Assembly (NCBI RefSeq): GCF_044762665.1
Contig: NZ_JBIWES010000006.1
Span: 62,001-126,000, forward strand
Length of the DNA stretch: 64,000 bases
Reading direction: 5' to 3'
Origin: Peribacillus frigoritolerans_B
Lineage (GTDB): Bacteria > Bacillota > Bacilli > Bacillales > DSM-1321
The position numbers and the translations under genes were made by a program. Numbering within the stretch: position 1 is the first letter of the stretch; each line of letters opens with the position of its first letter. The notes below the pieces were generated by a model. That model was not told the DNA's origin. It saw only the letters and a program-made list of their open reading frames with translations, and did no database searches. Of this stretch, positions 7,585 to 16,440 are shown piece after piece.

Positions 7585-8841
7585 TTATAACAGCTTAAGC
7601 AGAGCCTGTACACCTGTTAGGATAAGCCCTATGATAAAACCACAGACCGCCCCGTTCACCCGAATCCATTGTAAGTCTTTTCCTACACCATTTTCCATCA
7701 TATCAATCAGCGTTTCATTGTCTAGCTTATCTAAGTTTTCTTGTACAAGATTGCCGATTTGCGTATGATTTTTTTCAATGAGAACAGTAATTTGTTTCTG
7801 TATCCAGTTATCGATGTGGATGCTATTTTCCTTAATATTGTCCAGTATATGATGAATCAGTGGCGTAAGGTAAGTATCCATGAAATGTTCATCTTCGACG
7901 AAATCCAATGCTTCTTGTTGAATTTGTTTTAGGCTTCCCTCTATTGTCGCCTCAGGCTCCCATTTTGTCAGAAGTTGATTTTTCCATTTTTCAACTCCTT
8001 CCAACAGTTCCCGGTTATGGTTAATGCCTTGTATCTCTTTCCGGATATATAAGATTAAAGCTTCTCTATTTGGTTCTTTCTCGTTTTGTAAATTATTTAC
8101 GACACTTAATAACAGATTTTGGATGATATTCCCAAGTTTCTCTTCGTTAAGTAGACTTTGAATGGATTTAACGGCAAACTGAAGCATACCTTCCAGTTCA
8201 ATCTTGCTGAGTACATCCATGGAAACAGTGCCAAGTCGATGACTGGTTTCTTTTTTCCCTAACCAATCTTCCGCTTTTTTCAAAACATGATCCAAAGCCT
8301 TCTTATCAAACTCTTCGTTAAGTAACTCTGAACTTACTAAATGCAGAATCTTGTCCATGTCTATGTTAGAAAGTGATGCTTTAATTTTTTTTGTAACGAA
8401 AGGTGTAACCTTTTCTATATCTATATAACCAATCATTTGCTTGATCAGTTTAATCAGGACTTTTCTAAAAGTATCACTTTGAATCTCTTTTACTAAAATA
8501 GGGATCAATTTTTCAGTAAAAGGAATATGTTTTACTTTGTCCTGAATGCTTTCCTTAGAAAGCCAGTCGTTTTTTAGCATCGAAACAAGTGCATTTGTCA
8601 TTCTTTTACGATTGTTGGGCAAAAGCGCTGTATGGGGGATTGGTAAACCAAGTGGATGGCGGAATAATGCAGTGACTGCAAACCAATCTGCCAATCCGCC
8701 GACTAAACCAGCCTCAAACCCTCCATGTAATAAATCCAGCGGCAACGTACCTTGAAATGGAGTGGTTGCAATATAACCCGCCCCCATGATAATTAGTGAA
8801 TATCTAGCTATTTTTCTTGACGATTTTATTTTTGGTGACAT
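7585..8841 (-). CDS. DUF445 family membrane protein
   Basis: A 418-residue protein with a hydrophobic N-terminus (SLIIMGAGYIATTPF). The DUF445 hallmark follows: GFEAGLVGGLADWFAVTALFRHPLG, then GLPIPHTALLP. A long helical middle follows, then a second membrane segment at the C-terminus (VNGAVCGFIIGLILTGVQALLKLL). The length suits the YjiN/DUF445 branch. No biochemical role is known. The start follows AAGGATGAGAGAATAT on the minus strand. It is convergent with the upstream small genes and appears monocistronic. Confidence 0.88.
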   Translation of the reverse strand: MSPKIKSSRKIARYSLIIMGAGYIATTPFQGTLPLDLLHGGFEAGLVGGLADWFAVTALFRHPLGLPIPHTALLPNNRKRMTNALVSMLKNDWLSKESIQDKVKHIPFTEKLIPILVKEIQSDTFRKVLIKLIKQMIGYIDIEKVTPFVTKKIKASLSNIDMDKILHLVSSELLNEEFDKKALDHVLKKAEDWLGKKETSHRLGTVSMDVLSKIELEGMLQFAVKSIQSLLNEEKLGNIIQNLLLSVVNNLQNEKEPNREALILYIRKEIQGINHNRELLEGVEKWKNQLLTKWEPEATIEGSLKQIQQEALDFVEDEHFMDTYLTPLIHHILDNIKENSIHIDNWIQKQITVLIEKNHTQIGNLVQENLDKLDNETLIDMMENGVGKDLQWIRVNGAVCGFIIGLILTGVQALLKLL

Positions 8842-8948
8842 TATATTCTCTCATCCTTAAAATTCATCTATATGTTTAATGCCTTACTTTTATCTAGTAG
8901 TAGTATAGCAGGTAGTTCAAAAAAATACTCCCAACAAAGACAGTAAGT

Positions 8949-9038
8949 TCATTTATTGGGGAATGGGAAAATCACTTATTAAGTGATGAAACTTTAAAAA
9001 ATGCATTTCAATATGAATCGAAATTATTGGAAAGCTAA
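8949..9038 (+). pseudogene. Short C-terminal coding relic
   Basis: This 30-codon frame reads SFIGEWENHLLSDETLKNAFQY then ESKLLES and a stop. It looks like a natural helical protein end, but it has no start codon or ribosome-binding site. It is the only structure seen in the 300-base gap before the hssR operon. Family unknown. Confidence 0.25.
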
Positions 9039-9143
9039 TTTATAAGGAACCGGAAAATGAATTAGATTTGTTGTTTTACAGGTTTAATTATTGCTATTGT
9101 ATGTTTAGCCAGAGCCTATAAAAGAAGTGGAGATGTGGTTTCT

Positions 9144-9821
9144 TTGATACATATTTTAATTGCGGATGATGATCGGCATATTCGGGAGTTGCTTAAATTC
9201 CACTTGGAAAAGGAAGGGTACATGGTATCGGAAGCGAAGGACGGGAATGAAGCTTCCTTGCTACTGGAGAAGGAACGGATCCATCTGGCTGTTGTCGATA
9301 TTATGATGCCGTATAAAAACGGACTGGATCTTTGTAAGGAAATCCGCGATCAATATGATCTGCCGGTCATTTTATTGACAGCTAAAGATCAACTAATCGA
9401 TAAGGAAAAGGGCTATTTTGCGGGTACGGATGATTACCTCGTAAAGCCGTTTGAGCCAAGGGAACTATTATTTCGGATAAAAGCGCTATTGCGAAGGTAC
9501 CGTATGGTGAATTCTGAATCCATCTCATTGAATCAAACGGTGATTGACCGTAAAAGTTACGAAGTGCGAATAAAGGGGAATACGCTGCTCCTGCCGCTTA
9601 AGGAATTTGAGCTGCTGGCTCAGCTGGGGAGTTTTCCTGATCATGTTTTTACGCGTGAGCAGCTTATCGAACTTGTGTGGGGTGCTGACTTTGCAGGGGA
9701 TGATCGAACGGTTGATGTCCATATTAAACGGTTAAGGGAACGTTTTGCCGGGCGGACCGATGATTTTGTTATAACGACTGTCCGTGGCTTAGGTTATAAA
9801 CTGGAGGTCAACAAGAAGTGA
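9144..9821 (+). CDS. hssR: HssR heme-response OmpR-family regulator
   Basis: A two-component response regulator: receiver domain (residues 1 to about 115) with the acidic pocket DDD, phospho-acceptor Asp in VVDIMMP and Lys in LVKPF, then an OmpR winged helix ending VRGLGYKLE. Followed by hssS, hrtB and hrtA, it is the regulator of the heme-stress system that induces the HrtAB heme pump. The frame is open from GTG 9135. TTG 9144 is preferred because GGAG lies at proper spacing, and this makes the phospho-acceptor Asp52, as in Staphylococcus aureus HssR. A weak promoter (TTTACA at 9075, 17-base spacer) lies upstream. Confidence 0.9.
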   Translation: MIHILIADDDRHIRELLKFHLEKEGYMVSEAKDGNEASLLLEKERIHLAVVDIMMPYKNGLDLCKEIRDQYDLPVILLTAKDQLIDKEKGYFAGTDDYLVKPFEPRELLFRIKALLRRYRMVNSESISLNQTVIDRKSYEVRIKGNTLLLPLKEFELLAQLGSFPDHVFTREQLIELVWGADFAGDDRTVDVHIKRLRERFAGRTDDFVITTVRGLGYKLEVNKK

Positions 9822-11197
9822 AAACACTCTATTTCAGGATAGTTATTCAAACCATTTTGATCATGGTGCTTGCCAGTGTCATCGCTTTTTTAATTTCCAA
9901 TGTTTATTATCACCAGGTTCAAAAACCCTACAATGGTGAGAAGATAAGCAAAGTCGCAAGTGAGATCGTCTCCTTATATGAGGAGAATCCTGATCAGGAT
10001 ATTGATGCGTATTTAAACCATGTTGCAGGATTGCACTATCAAATGTATCTATTTAATGAGCAAGGTGAAGGAACTTTATATGGTGAGCCGTTTCGGGATA
10101 CGAGCTTGGATCGCGACACGATTTCCGGAGTTTTGAATGGGAAGACCTATCAAGGGATCACCAATTATAATAATGGGTTATTTATTACGGGGTTTTTTGA
10201 AGATGTATTAATTAATAGCATTGGGGTCCCGATGAAAGTGAATGGCGAAAAGCATGCATTGTTTGTAAGGCCGAATATAGAGCTGCAGTTTGGCGAATTT
10301 CGCTTTTTCCTTGCAGTTTTGCTTGTACTGACGCTCCTTCTCAGTTTTTTATTTGTGATCATTAACACGCGTTTCATCGTTAAGCCGATTACGAAATTAA
10401 CGGAGGCTACAAAAAGAATCGCCGATGGGGATTATAGTAGTGAATTGAATGTCTCCCGAAGCGATGAAATAGGGGACTTGGCACAGCATTTCTCGAAAAT
10501 GACTCAAAGCATACAGCGGTTGGATGATATGAGGCAGGAGTTCGTATCGAATGTATCTCACGAAATTCAATCTCCGCTTGCATCGATCCAAGGTTTTTCC
10601 CAAACCCTTCAATCGGAGGAATTAACAAAAGAACAAAGAAATCAGTACTTGTCCATCATTGAAAAAGAAAGCAGGCGCATGTCGTCGTTAAGCAAACAGC
10701 TGCTCATGCTTGCTTCGTTGGATAAAGTAGATGAACCGCTGCAGCGGTCAAAGTTTGATTTAGCGCAGCAAATCCGGCAGGTGTTGTTCATGCTGGAATG
10801 GAATTGGCGGGAAAAGGATATGGTGATCGAAATGGATTTGCCGTCAACCGTCATTTCTGCAGATGAAAAACTGTTAAATCAAGTTTGGACGAATTTGATA
10901 ACCAACGGCATTAAATACTCGGAAAGCGGCAGTTCAATCGATATTCGGATTAAAAGAATAGGCAGTACTGTTGAAGTGATGATCGCGGATACGGGCATCG
11001 GAATTCCAGAAGAAGACCTCCCTTATATCCTTGATCGCTTTTATAAAGTCGACAAAGTGAGGAATAGGAGTGAAACCGGAAGCGGATTAGGACTTTCGAT
11101 TACGAAGAAGACGGTTGAACTTCATGGGGGAACGATTGAAGTTCAAAGCGAACTTGGTAAAGGGACCACTTTTTATGTACGGATGCCCCTTATGTAA
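9818..11197 (+). CDS. hssS: HssS heme-sensing histidine kinase
   Basis: A 459-residue membrane kinase. A transmembrane segment at about 10-30 precedes an extracytoplasmic sensor domain of about 130 residues. A second membrane segment at about 163-185 leads into HAMP, then HisKA with VSNVSHEIQSPL (His248) and HATPase boxes NLITNGIKYS, ADTGIGIP and GSGLGLSI. Length and His position agree with S. aureus HssS. The GTG start overlaps the hssR stop (GTGA), with GGAGGT upstream. It responds to excess heme and phosphorylates HssR. Confidence 0.9.
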   Translation: MKTLYFRIVIQTILIMVLASVIAFLISNVYYHQVQKPYNGEKISKVASEIVSLYEENPDQDIDAYLNHVAGLHYQMYLFNEQGEGTLYGEPFRDTSLDRDTISGVLNGKTYQGITNYNNGLFITGFFEDVLINSIGVPMKVNGEKHALFVRPNIELQFGEFRFFLAVLLVLTLLLSFLFVIINTRFIVKPITKLTEATKRIADGDYSSELNVSRSDEIGDLAQHFSKMTQSIQRLDDMRQEFVSNVSHEIQSPLASIQGFSQTLQSEELTKEQRNQYLSIIEKESRRMSSLSKQLLMLASLDKVDEPLQRSKFDLAQQIRQVLFMLEWNWREKDMVIEMDLPSTVISADEKLLNQVWTNLITNGIKYSESGSSIDIRIKRIGSTVEVMIADTGIGIPEEDLPYILDRFYKVDKVRNRSETGSGLGLSITKKTVELHGGTIEVQSELGKGTTFYVRMPLM

Positions 11198-11203
11198 TCA
11201 GTT

Positions 11204-11223
11204 GTTCATCTTCCATTCATATT
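11204..11223 (+). promoter_or_regulatory. HssR-box-like direct repeat upstream of hrtB
   Basis: GTTCATCTT and ATTCATATT, separated by two bases, match the S. aureus HssR recognition repeat (GTTCATATT, two-base gap, GTTCATATT) at 16 of 18 positions. It lies between hssS and hrtB, about 75-95 bases before the hrtB start, where it could activate a heme-induced hrtBA promoter. Confidence 0.7.
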
Positions 11224-11296
11224 GATTGTTTACAATCTGGTCATACCGATTCAAGCAGAACTTGATCGGTAAACAAAAGGAATGGGAGATGAAATG

Positions 11297-12403
11297 ATGT
11301 TTTTGGCAATACGTGAACTAAAGCATTCAAAATTACGTTATCTGCTGATTGGACTGATCATGGTATTGGTCGCTTTGCTTGTCTTTATCATTTCAGGATT
11401 AGCTAATGGACTTTCTTCAGATAATGCTTCATCCATACAAAACATGAAGGCCGACTATTTCGTTATGGAGCATGACTCTAAAAATAAATTGAACCGATCG
11501 ATCATATCGATGGAAAAGCTGGATGAAATCCGAGCTTCATCGGATGTTAAAGCAGCCGAAGGACTTGGGCAAATGATGATCACATTGAATAAAGTCGGTT
11601 CTTCGGAGAAAACGGATGTCACGATTTTTGCGACTGATGCCAGTGGGATTTTAGCACCGAAGCTCATAGAAGGAACGAGCTATGACAATAAGAAACAAGG
11701 CGAAGTCGTTGCAGATCGTTCTTTAAAAGAAGTCGGTTATAAATTGGGTGATTCACTTAAAGATGACCTATCTGGTAAGGTTTTTACCATTGTTGGTTTT
11801 ACTGAAAAGCAGTCTTATAGCCATTCACCTGTAGTGTACATGAATGTTAAGGGGTGGCAGGAGATTAATCCTGGATTGAAAAATCACGGAAAAGACTCAA
11901 TCAGCACAATAGCCTTGCAAATGGATTCGAAGTCAGAAGAGAATGTACGTGAATCATTGCCTGAAGGACTAACGCTCATTTCGAAAGAAGAATCACTTCA
12001 GAGTATACCAGGGTTCAAAGAGGAACAGGGTACGTTGACGATGATGATTGCCTTCTTGTTTGTCATCGCAGCTTTCGTTTTGGCTGTATTCTTTTATGTG
12101 ATTACCTTGCAGAAGACGAATCAATTTGGAGTCCTTAAAGCACTTGGGGCCAATACTGGCTACCTGGCAAAAAGTATCGTTGGTCAAGTATTGCTGCTTG
12201 CCGTGACATGCATAACCATCAGTGTTGCCCTGACATATGGCGTCACTTTAATCATGCCAGAAGGAATGCCATTTGAATTGAGTACCGATTTGGTCGTTAA
12301 ATATTCCGTGTTACTTTTGGCTGTATCCGTATTGGGTTCGCTGCTATCACTATACCGAGTAGCGAAGATAGATGCGATCGAAGCAATAGGGAGGGTATCA
12401 TGA
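11297..12403 (+). CDS. hrtB: HrtB heme-efflux ABC permease
   Basis: The permease (MacB/FtsX-like) of the heme-regulated transporter, which protects cells by extruding membrane heme. It has an N-terminal membrane helix (LIGLIMVLVALLVFIISGLANGL), a large extracytoplasmic domain (about residues 45-235) and three C-terminal helices with an ALGA(N/S) motif. ATG 11297 is chosen over ATG 11282 because GGGAGATGAA fits it and the product then aligns with the start of S. aureus HrtB. The end overlaps hrtA by four bases. Expression is expected to follow the HssR box upstream. Confidence 0.88.
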   Translation: MFLAIRELKHSKLRYLLIGLIMVLVALLVFIISGLANGLSSDNASSIQNMKADYFVMEHDSKNKLNRSIISMEKLDEIRASSDVKAAEGLGQMMITLNKVGSSEKTDVTIFATDASGILAPKLIEGTSYDNKKQGEVVADRSLKEVGYKLGDSLKDDLSGKVFTIVGFTEKQSYSHSPVVYMNVKGWQEINPGLKNHGKDSISTIALQMDSKSEENVRESLPEGLTLISKEESLQSIPGFKEEQGTLTMMIAFLFVIAAFVLAVFFYVITLQKTNQFGVLKALGANTGYLAKSIVGQVLLLAVTCITISVALTYGVTLIMPEGMPFELSTDLVVKYSVLLLAVSVLGSLLSLYRVAKIDAIEAIGRVS

Positions 12404-13077
12404 TGGGGGATAAACTATCATTTGAAAACGTCAGTAAGATTTATGGGGAAGGCGATAATAAGGTTATAGCCCTTGATGATATTTCCCTGAATGTGAGAGC
12501 GGGGGAATTCGTCGCCATCGTGGGTCCTTCAGGCTCAGGAAAAAGTACTTTCCTTTCAATAGCAGGTGCGTTACTAACCCCGAGCAAAGGCCGCCTACGG
12601 CTGAATGGCGAGGATATTACAACACTATCCCCAAAAGAATTGACTCGAGTGCGCCTTGAAAAGATCGGGTTTGTATTCCAATCGTCGAATCTTGTGCCAT
12701 ATCTCTCCGTACGAGATCAGCTTCTGCTACTTTCTGAACTGATTGGCAAGCGAGATAAAACAACTGTTAAAAAAGCGGACGAATTGCTTAGCCACCTCGG
12801 ACTTGGACACCGGGCTGGCCACTTTCCGGAAGCACTGTCGGGCGGTGAACGGCAGCGTGTAGCCATCGCCCGTTCGCTGATGAATGATCCAGAAATCATT
12901 TTAGCGGATGAACCGACCGCAAGTCTTGATTCCAAAAGAGGCAGGGATGTTGTTGAAATGCTTGCAAATGAAGTGAAATCAAGAAATAAAGCAGCCATCA
13001 TGGTGACGCACGATGAAAGAATGTTGGATTTATGTGATCGAGTGGTCAATATTACGGATGGCAAGGTATTTGGATGA
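12400..13077 (+). CDS. hrtA: HrtA heme-efflux ABC ATP-binding protein
   Basis: A 225-residue LolD/MacB-type ATPase: Walker A GPSGSGKST, Q-loop FVFQSSNLVP, signature LSGGERQRVAIARSL, Walker B ILADEPTASLD, H-loop VTHDE. It powers HrtB for heme efflux. The ATG overlaps the hrtB stop, and the two are co-translated. The order hssR-hssS-hrtB-hrtA on one strand differs from S. aureus, where hssRS and hrtAB diverge. Confidence 0.9.
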   Translation: MMGDKLSFENVSKIYGEGDNKVIALDDISLNVRAGEFVAIVGPSGSGKSTFLSIAGALLTPSKGRLRLNGEDITTLSPKELTRVRLEKIGFVFQSSNLVPYLSVRDQLLLLSELIGKRDKTTVKKADELLSHLGLGHRAGHFPEALSGGERQRVAIARSLMNDPEIILADEPTASLDSKRGRDVVEMLANEVKSRNKAAIMVTHDERMLDLCDRVVNITDGKVFG

Positions 13078-13092
13078 AGTTATACGTAAAAT

Positions 13093-13132
13093 GGCCGCCG
13101 CCTCTCCAAAGGAGTTAGGAGAAGCGGCGGCC
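13093..13132. terminator. Strong GC-rich hairpin between hrtA and bioC
   Basis: A 15-bp near-perfect inverted repeat (GGCCGCCGCCTCTCC / GGAGAAGCGGCGGCC, one mismatch) surrounds a 10-base loop. T-rich sequence follows only on the minus-strand reading, but as it ends the hrtA side it may stop both convergent operons. Confidence 0.65.
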
Positions 13133-13257
13133 TGAATTGCTTGACTGGGAACCTGGCTAATTGACAGTAAGCGGCTGAAATACTAGTCGTTACTATATAT
13201 GAACGGTCTGCAATTATGTATAATATTTTGCTTGTATCCCAAATGCTTATCTTCGGA

Positions 13258-14085
13258 TCAATCATGTTTTTCCATCTTTAAGAACAAACAGTGATAGGTT
13301 GCTTTCACACCTGATTCGTTTCGGTATTCTGCTTCGTATATGTTCATTAACTCTCGAAAAAAGGATGGGCGCTGGCAGTAGTTTTCTTTGTTGCTGTTAG
13401 CTGCGCCAATCTTTTTAATAGAAGTGAAAAATTCACGTACTGTCTGAAAGTACTCCAGTTCAAGCTTTTCTATTTTTGTTATCTCGATTGGAACTGCTGC
13501 TGGATAGGGGATTGCCGCTTCACAAACTTGGGATAATTCTTCCAGAGTGTAAAACATTTGGCCTGGTGAACTATCCATGGATAGTTGAAGCTTTTCTTTC
13601 GCATGTTCATATGACCGATGAAGCTCTTGAAAGGTATCTATTCCGAACGTTGAAAATATCAGGCTTCCTTCAGCCGTTAATCGTGTACACAGTTTTTCAA
13701 GGGTTGCAGGAAGATCATTCAGCCATTGAAATGTTGCATTGGAAATAATCAAGTCGTAATTTTCATTTAGCGCCATTTCTTCGATGTCCGTACATAAAAA
13801 TGTAACACGGTCTTCCTTTGTCATTCCTTTTGCTTTTGCCACTTCAACCATTCCAGGTGCCAAATCAACAGCCGTAATAGCGGCATTAGGGAATGTTTTG
13901 ACGAGTAACCTGGTTAAGTAACCGGTGCCGCAGCCGATTTCAAGAATATTGATTTTATGATTGGTGTTTTTTTGAGGAAGCAAATCCACTAATTGCTTTG
14001 CCATGTTTTTTTGAACATTGGCATACGCATCATATGTTTTCGCGTGTTCACTGAACCGCTTGCTTAACAATCGTTTATCTATCAT
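13258..14085 (-). CDS. bioC: BioC malonyl-ACP O-methyltransferase
   Basis: A 275-residue SAM-dependent methyltransferase that methylates malonyl-ACP to start pimelate formation for biotin. The BioC opening (MIDKRLLSKRFSEHAKTYD) is followed by the SAM-binding motif ILEIGCGTG (about 46-54), VDLAPGM, and ISNATFQWL. It overlaps the end of bioH by 11 bases and has an AAAAGGAG site within bioH. It is last in bioF-bioH-bioC. bioA, bioB and bioD are not in the window. Confidence 0.9.
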   Translation of the reverse strand: MIDKRLLSKRFSEHAKTYDAYANVQKNMAKQLVDLLPQKNTNHKINILEIGCGTGYLTRLLVKTFPNAAITAVDLAPGMVEVAKAKGMTKEDRVTFLCTDIEEMALNENYDLIISNATFQWLNDLPATLEKLCTRLTAEGSLIFSTFGIDTFQELHRSYEHAKEKLQLSMDSSPGQMFYTLEELSQVCEAAIPYPAAVPIEITKIEKLELEYFQTVREFFTSIKKIGAANSNKENYCQRPSFFRELMNIYEAEYRNESGVKATYHCLFLKMEKHD

Positions 14086-14824
14086 GAACGTACTCCTTTT
14101 GAATAAATGTTTTTATATGCTCCATACATTCCTGTGGTTTTGTGAAAAATGGAATATGACCAGCCCCTTCGAGAATACGAACCTCGGCTTTCCCACCCAA
14201 ATTCTCTTTAATGAAAGATGAGGCTTCAAGTGGACAAATGTTGTCTTCCCTCCCATGAAGCATTAAAAAGGGGGCTTCAATCCGGTCTAGTCTTGCTCGA
14301 GCATCTTTCTGAAGTAAATAATCCAAACCAACCAGAAGTGAAGACACATCATCGCCATGAAACTCGTGTTGAATTGTCTTGATGAATTGATGATAAAAAC
14401 CTGCTTCTTTTTCAGCATCGGAAAACATTGCTTCATAGAAAGAAGTCAAAGTCTTCTCTTTATTGCGCTGCAGTTGTTTCTTCATGCGCTCGACCATTCT
14501 TGGATTCCAGCCAAATGAATAATTTTCTCCTGTAGTGAACCGACTTGTTGCGCCAAAAAGGATAAAACCTTTTATTTTTTCTCGAAACGAACTTGAAAGT
14601 TCAAGTGATACTAGTGATCCTAATGACCAGCCCAATAAATAAACAGGACCATCGATGGAAGCGATTGTGTCTATGACCCGTTCATCAAAGTCATTTAGTG
14701 CCTTCATATCTCTCCAGTCTATAAATGAAAGGTGAAATGCTTCTGACAGCGGTTTGATTAACGGTTGAAACGCATCTTTTTCCATTCCCCAGCCAGGAAG
14801 CATGACTAAATTCGGCCGTTTCAT
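14075..14824 (-). CDS. bioH: BioH-like pimeloyl-ACP methyl ester esterase
   Basis: A 249-residue alpha/beta hydrolase between bioF and bioC. The nucleophile elbow LLGWSLGS places Ser67, REDN places Asp194 and AGHIPFF places His223 as a catalytic triad. In this setting it should hydrolyse pimeloyl-ACP methyl ester to pimeloyl-ACP, the BioF substrate. It overlaps bioF by four bases (ATGA). Bacillus esterases of this role are only distantly related to E. coli BioH, so the symbol is by context and fold. Confidence 0.8.
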   Translation of the reverse strand: MKRPNLVMLPGWGMEKDAFQPLIKPLSEAFHLSFIDWRDMKALNDFDERVIDTIASIDGPVYLLGWSLGSLVSLELSSSFREKIKGFILFGATSRFTTGENYSFGWNPRMVERMKKQLQRNKEKTLTSFYEAMFSDAEKEAGFYHQFIKTIQHEFHGDDVSSLLVGLDYLLQKDARARLDRIEAPFLMLHGREDNICPLEASSFIKENLGGKAEVRILEGAGHIPFFTKPQECMEHIKTFIQKEYVHDR

Positions 14825-16020
14825 TCAATAACACCCATTTCTTTTCCAATGATCGAAACTTTTTCAACTGCCCAATCAAGATCTTTTTTATCGTGAAGAG
14901 CTGTTACGGTAAACCGGATTCTTGCCTCATTTTCAGGAACGGTCGGCGGCCTCACAGCAATGGCCGCAATTCCTTCTTTTTGTAAACGTGCTGCAAATTC
15001 CATCGTTTTTTCGTTTTCCCCGATGACGATAGGAACAATTTGTGAGCGGCTTCCGCAAATATTAAATCCGTTATATGTGAGTTCTTTTCTAAAGTGTTCT
15101 GAATGTGTTCGGAGCAATGAGCGGCGTTCTGGTTCTTGCTGTACAAGTGCAATCGCTGTTTTTATAGCACCGAGTATGGCCGGGGGAAGTGCAGTTGAAT
15201 AAATGAATCCGCGCATGCGATTTTTTAAATAGTCGATGAGCCATTTTTTTCCGACAACATAGGCCCCGAATGAACCGAGCGCTTTACTGAATGTTCCCAT
15301 TTGGATATCAATTTTATTTTGAAGATGGAGATGACTGGCATAGCCTTCACCGTTTTCACCGTAGATGCCGCTTCCGTGTGCTTCATCTGTCATCAACAGT
15401 GCGTTATAACGTTCCTTTAACCGAACAAGGTCTTCAAGAAAAGCGAAGTCACCATCCATGCTGAAGACCGTATCCGTCACGATTAATTTACGTGCTTCAA
15501 TCGGTGATTTTTTTAAAAATGCTTCTAAATGAGCTAAATCATTATGCCGATAGCGTATATGCTTTGCACGGCTTAAAAGAGCTCCATCTACAATGCTTGC
15601 ATGATTCAATTTATCGCTGTAAATAATATCGTTCCGCGACAGCAGGGTTGAGATAATTCCAAGGTTCGCGTTATATCCACTGTTGATGATCAGTCCTGCT
15701 TCGGCCTTCTTCCAATTGACAAGAGCTTGTTCCGCTTGCTCGTAAAGAGGATGATTGCCAACAATTAAACGTGAAGCCGTTGCTCCTGCACCATATGTAT
15801 GTACTGCATCAACCATAGCCTTTTTCAGCCGCTCATCTCCTGCATATCCTAAATAGTTATTAGAAGCTAGATTAAGCATCCTGCACCCGTTGATCGTAAG
15901 CCAAGGCTGTTCGGCACATCCGGTTGATACGAGTTCACGCTTTTGAGAAATCTCTTCTAAATGAGCCAGTTCTTTTTTTATTTTTTCTTCCCAACAAGGT
16001 AATTGTTTTTCACTGTGCAT
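14821..16020 (-). CDS. bioF: BioF 8-amino-7-oxononanoate synthase
   Basis: A PLP-dependent alpha-oxoamine synthase of 399 residues that condenses pimeloyl-ACP (or -CoA) with L-alanine. Visible motifs are NLASNNYLGYAGD, SDKLNHASIVDG, the Asp-His of TDEAHGSG and the PLP lysine in GTFSKALGSFG. The second in-frame ATG (16020) is preferred over 16026 because GGAG lies eight bases before it. A BirA-type operator sits just upstream and overlaps the promoter. It is the first gene of the operon. Confidence 0.93.
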   Translation of the reverse strand: MHSEKQLPCWEEKIKKELAHLEEISQKRELVSTGCAEQPWLTINGCRMLNLASNNYLGYAGDERLKKAMVDAVHTYGAGATASRLIVGNHPLYEQAEQALVNWKKAEAGLIINSGYNANLGIISTLLSRNDIIYSDKLNHASIVDGALLSRAKHIRYRHNDLAHLEAFLKKSPIEARKLIVTDTVFSMDGDFAFLEDLVRLKERYNALLMTDEAHGSGIYGENGEGYASHLHLQNKIDIQMGTFSKALGSFGAYVVGKKWLIDYLKNRMRGFIYSTALPPAILGAIKTAIALVQQEPERRSLLRTHSEHFRKELTYNGFNICGSRSQIVPIVIGENEKTMEFAARLQKEGIAAIAVRPPTVPENEARIRFTVTALHDKKDLDWAVEKVSIIGKEMGVIE

Positions 16021-16034
16021 GGCCATTCTCCTTT

Positions 16035-16072
16035 TTATATGTTAACTAAAATTAGTATAGGTTAACATATAA
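16035..16072 (-). promoter_or_regulatory. BirA (biotin repressor) operator at the bioF promoter
   Basis: Perfect inverted half-sites TTATATGTTAAC and GTTAACATATAA surround a 14-base spacer, the known pattern of Gram-positive BirA sites. On the minus strand TATACT, a likely -10, lies between the halves. Biotin-bound BirA would therefore block transcription of bioF-bioH-bioC. Confidence 0.88.
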
Positions 16073-16440
16073 AACATTCTAATTCTGACTCAATGAAACT
16101 GTCAAGGTTGAAAAGGGGCATGAGAACAAATTAATAATCCATTAATCTGGGAGAAATCAAGGGTCGAAAAAAGCTTGTTGGTTATTTAGATCCAAGCCAG
16201 GAACATGTAGCTAACCATAAAAAAGGTTTAACCGGGAAGCGGTTTTGTTAAGCTAATAGCTTAGTGAAAATCAGTGCCTTTGTATGTATTAAGCTCGTTC
16301 ATTGAAGAGAACCTAATTTCCAAGGTAGTCTTTTTGTTAAACCTTCAAATCTTTGAAGGATTAAATGGAATTCCATGTTACTATAGAGCAGTGAAATTAA
16401 CCAATTCACATTAACCATTACATAAAGGAAGGGTATAAAT
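16073..16440. other. Gap between bio operon and YitT gene
   Basis: No intact gene. A 33-codon frame ending at about 16250 (GEIKGRKKLVGYLDPSQEHV, then ANHKKGLTGKRFC) looks protein-like but has no start signal and may be a relic. The rest holds the upstream region of the YitT gene. Confidence 0.35.
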
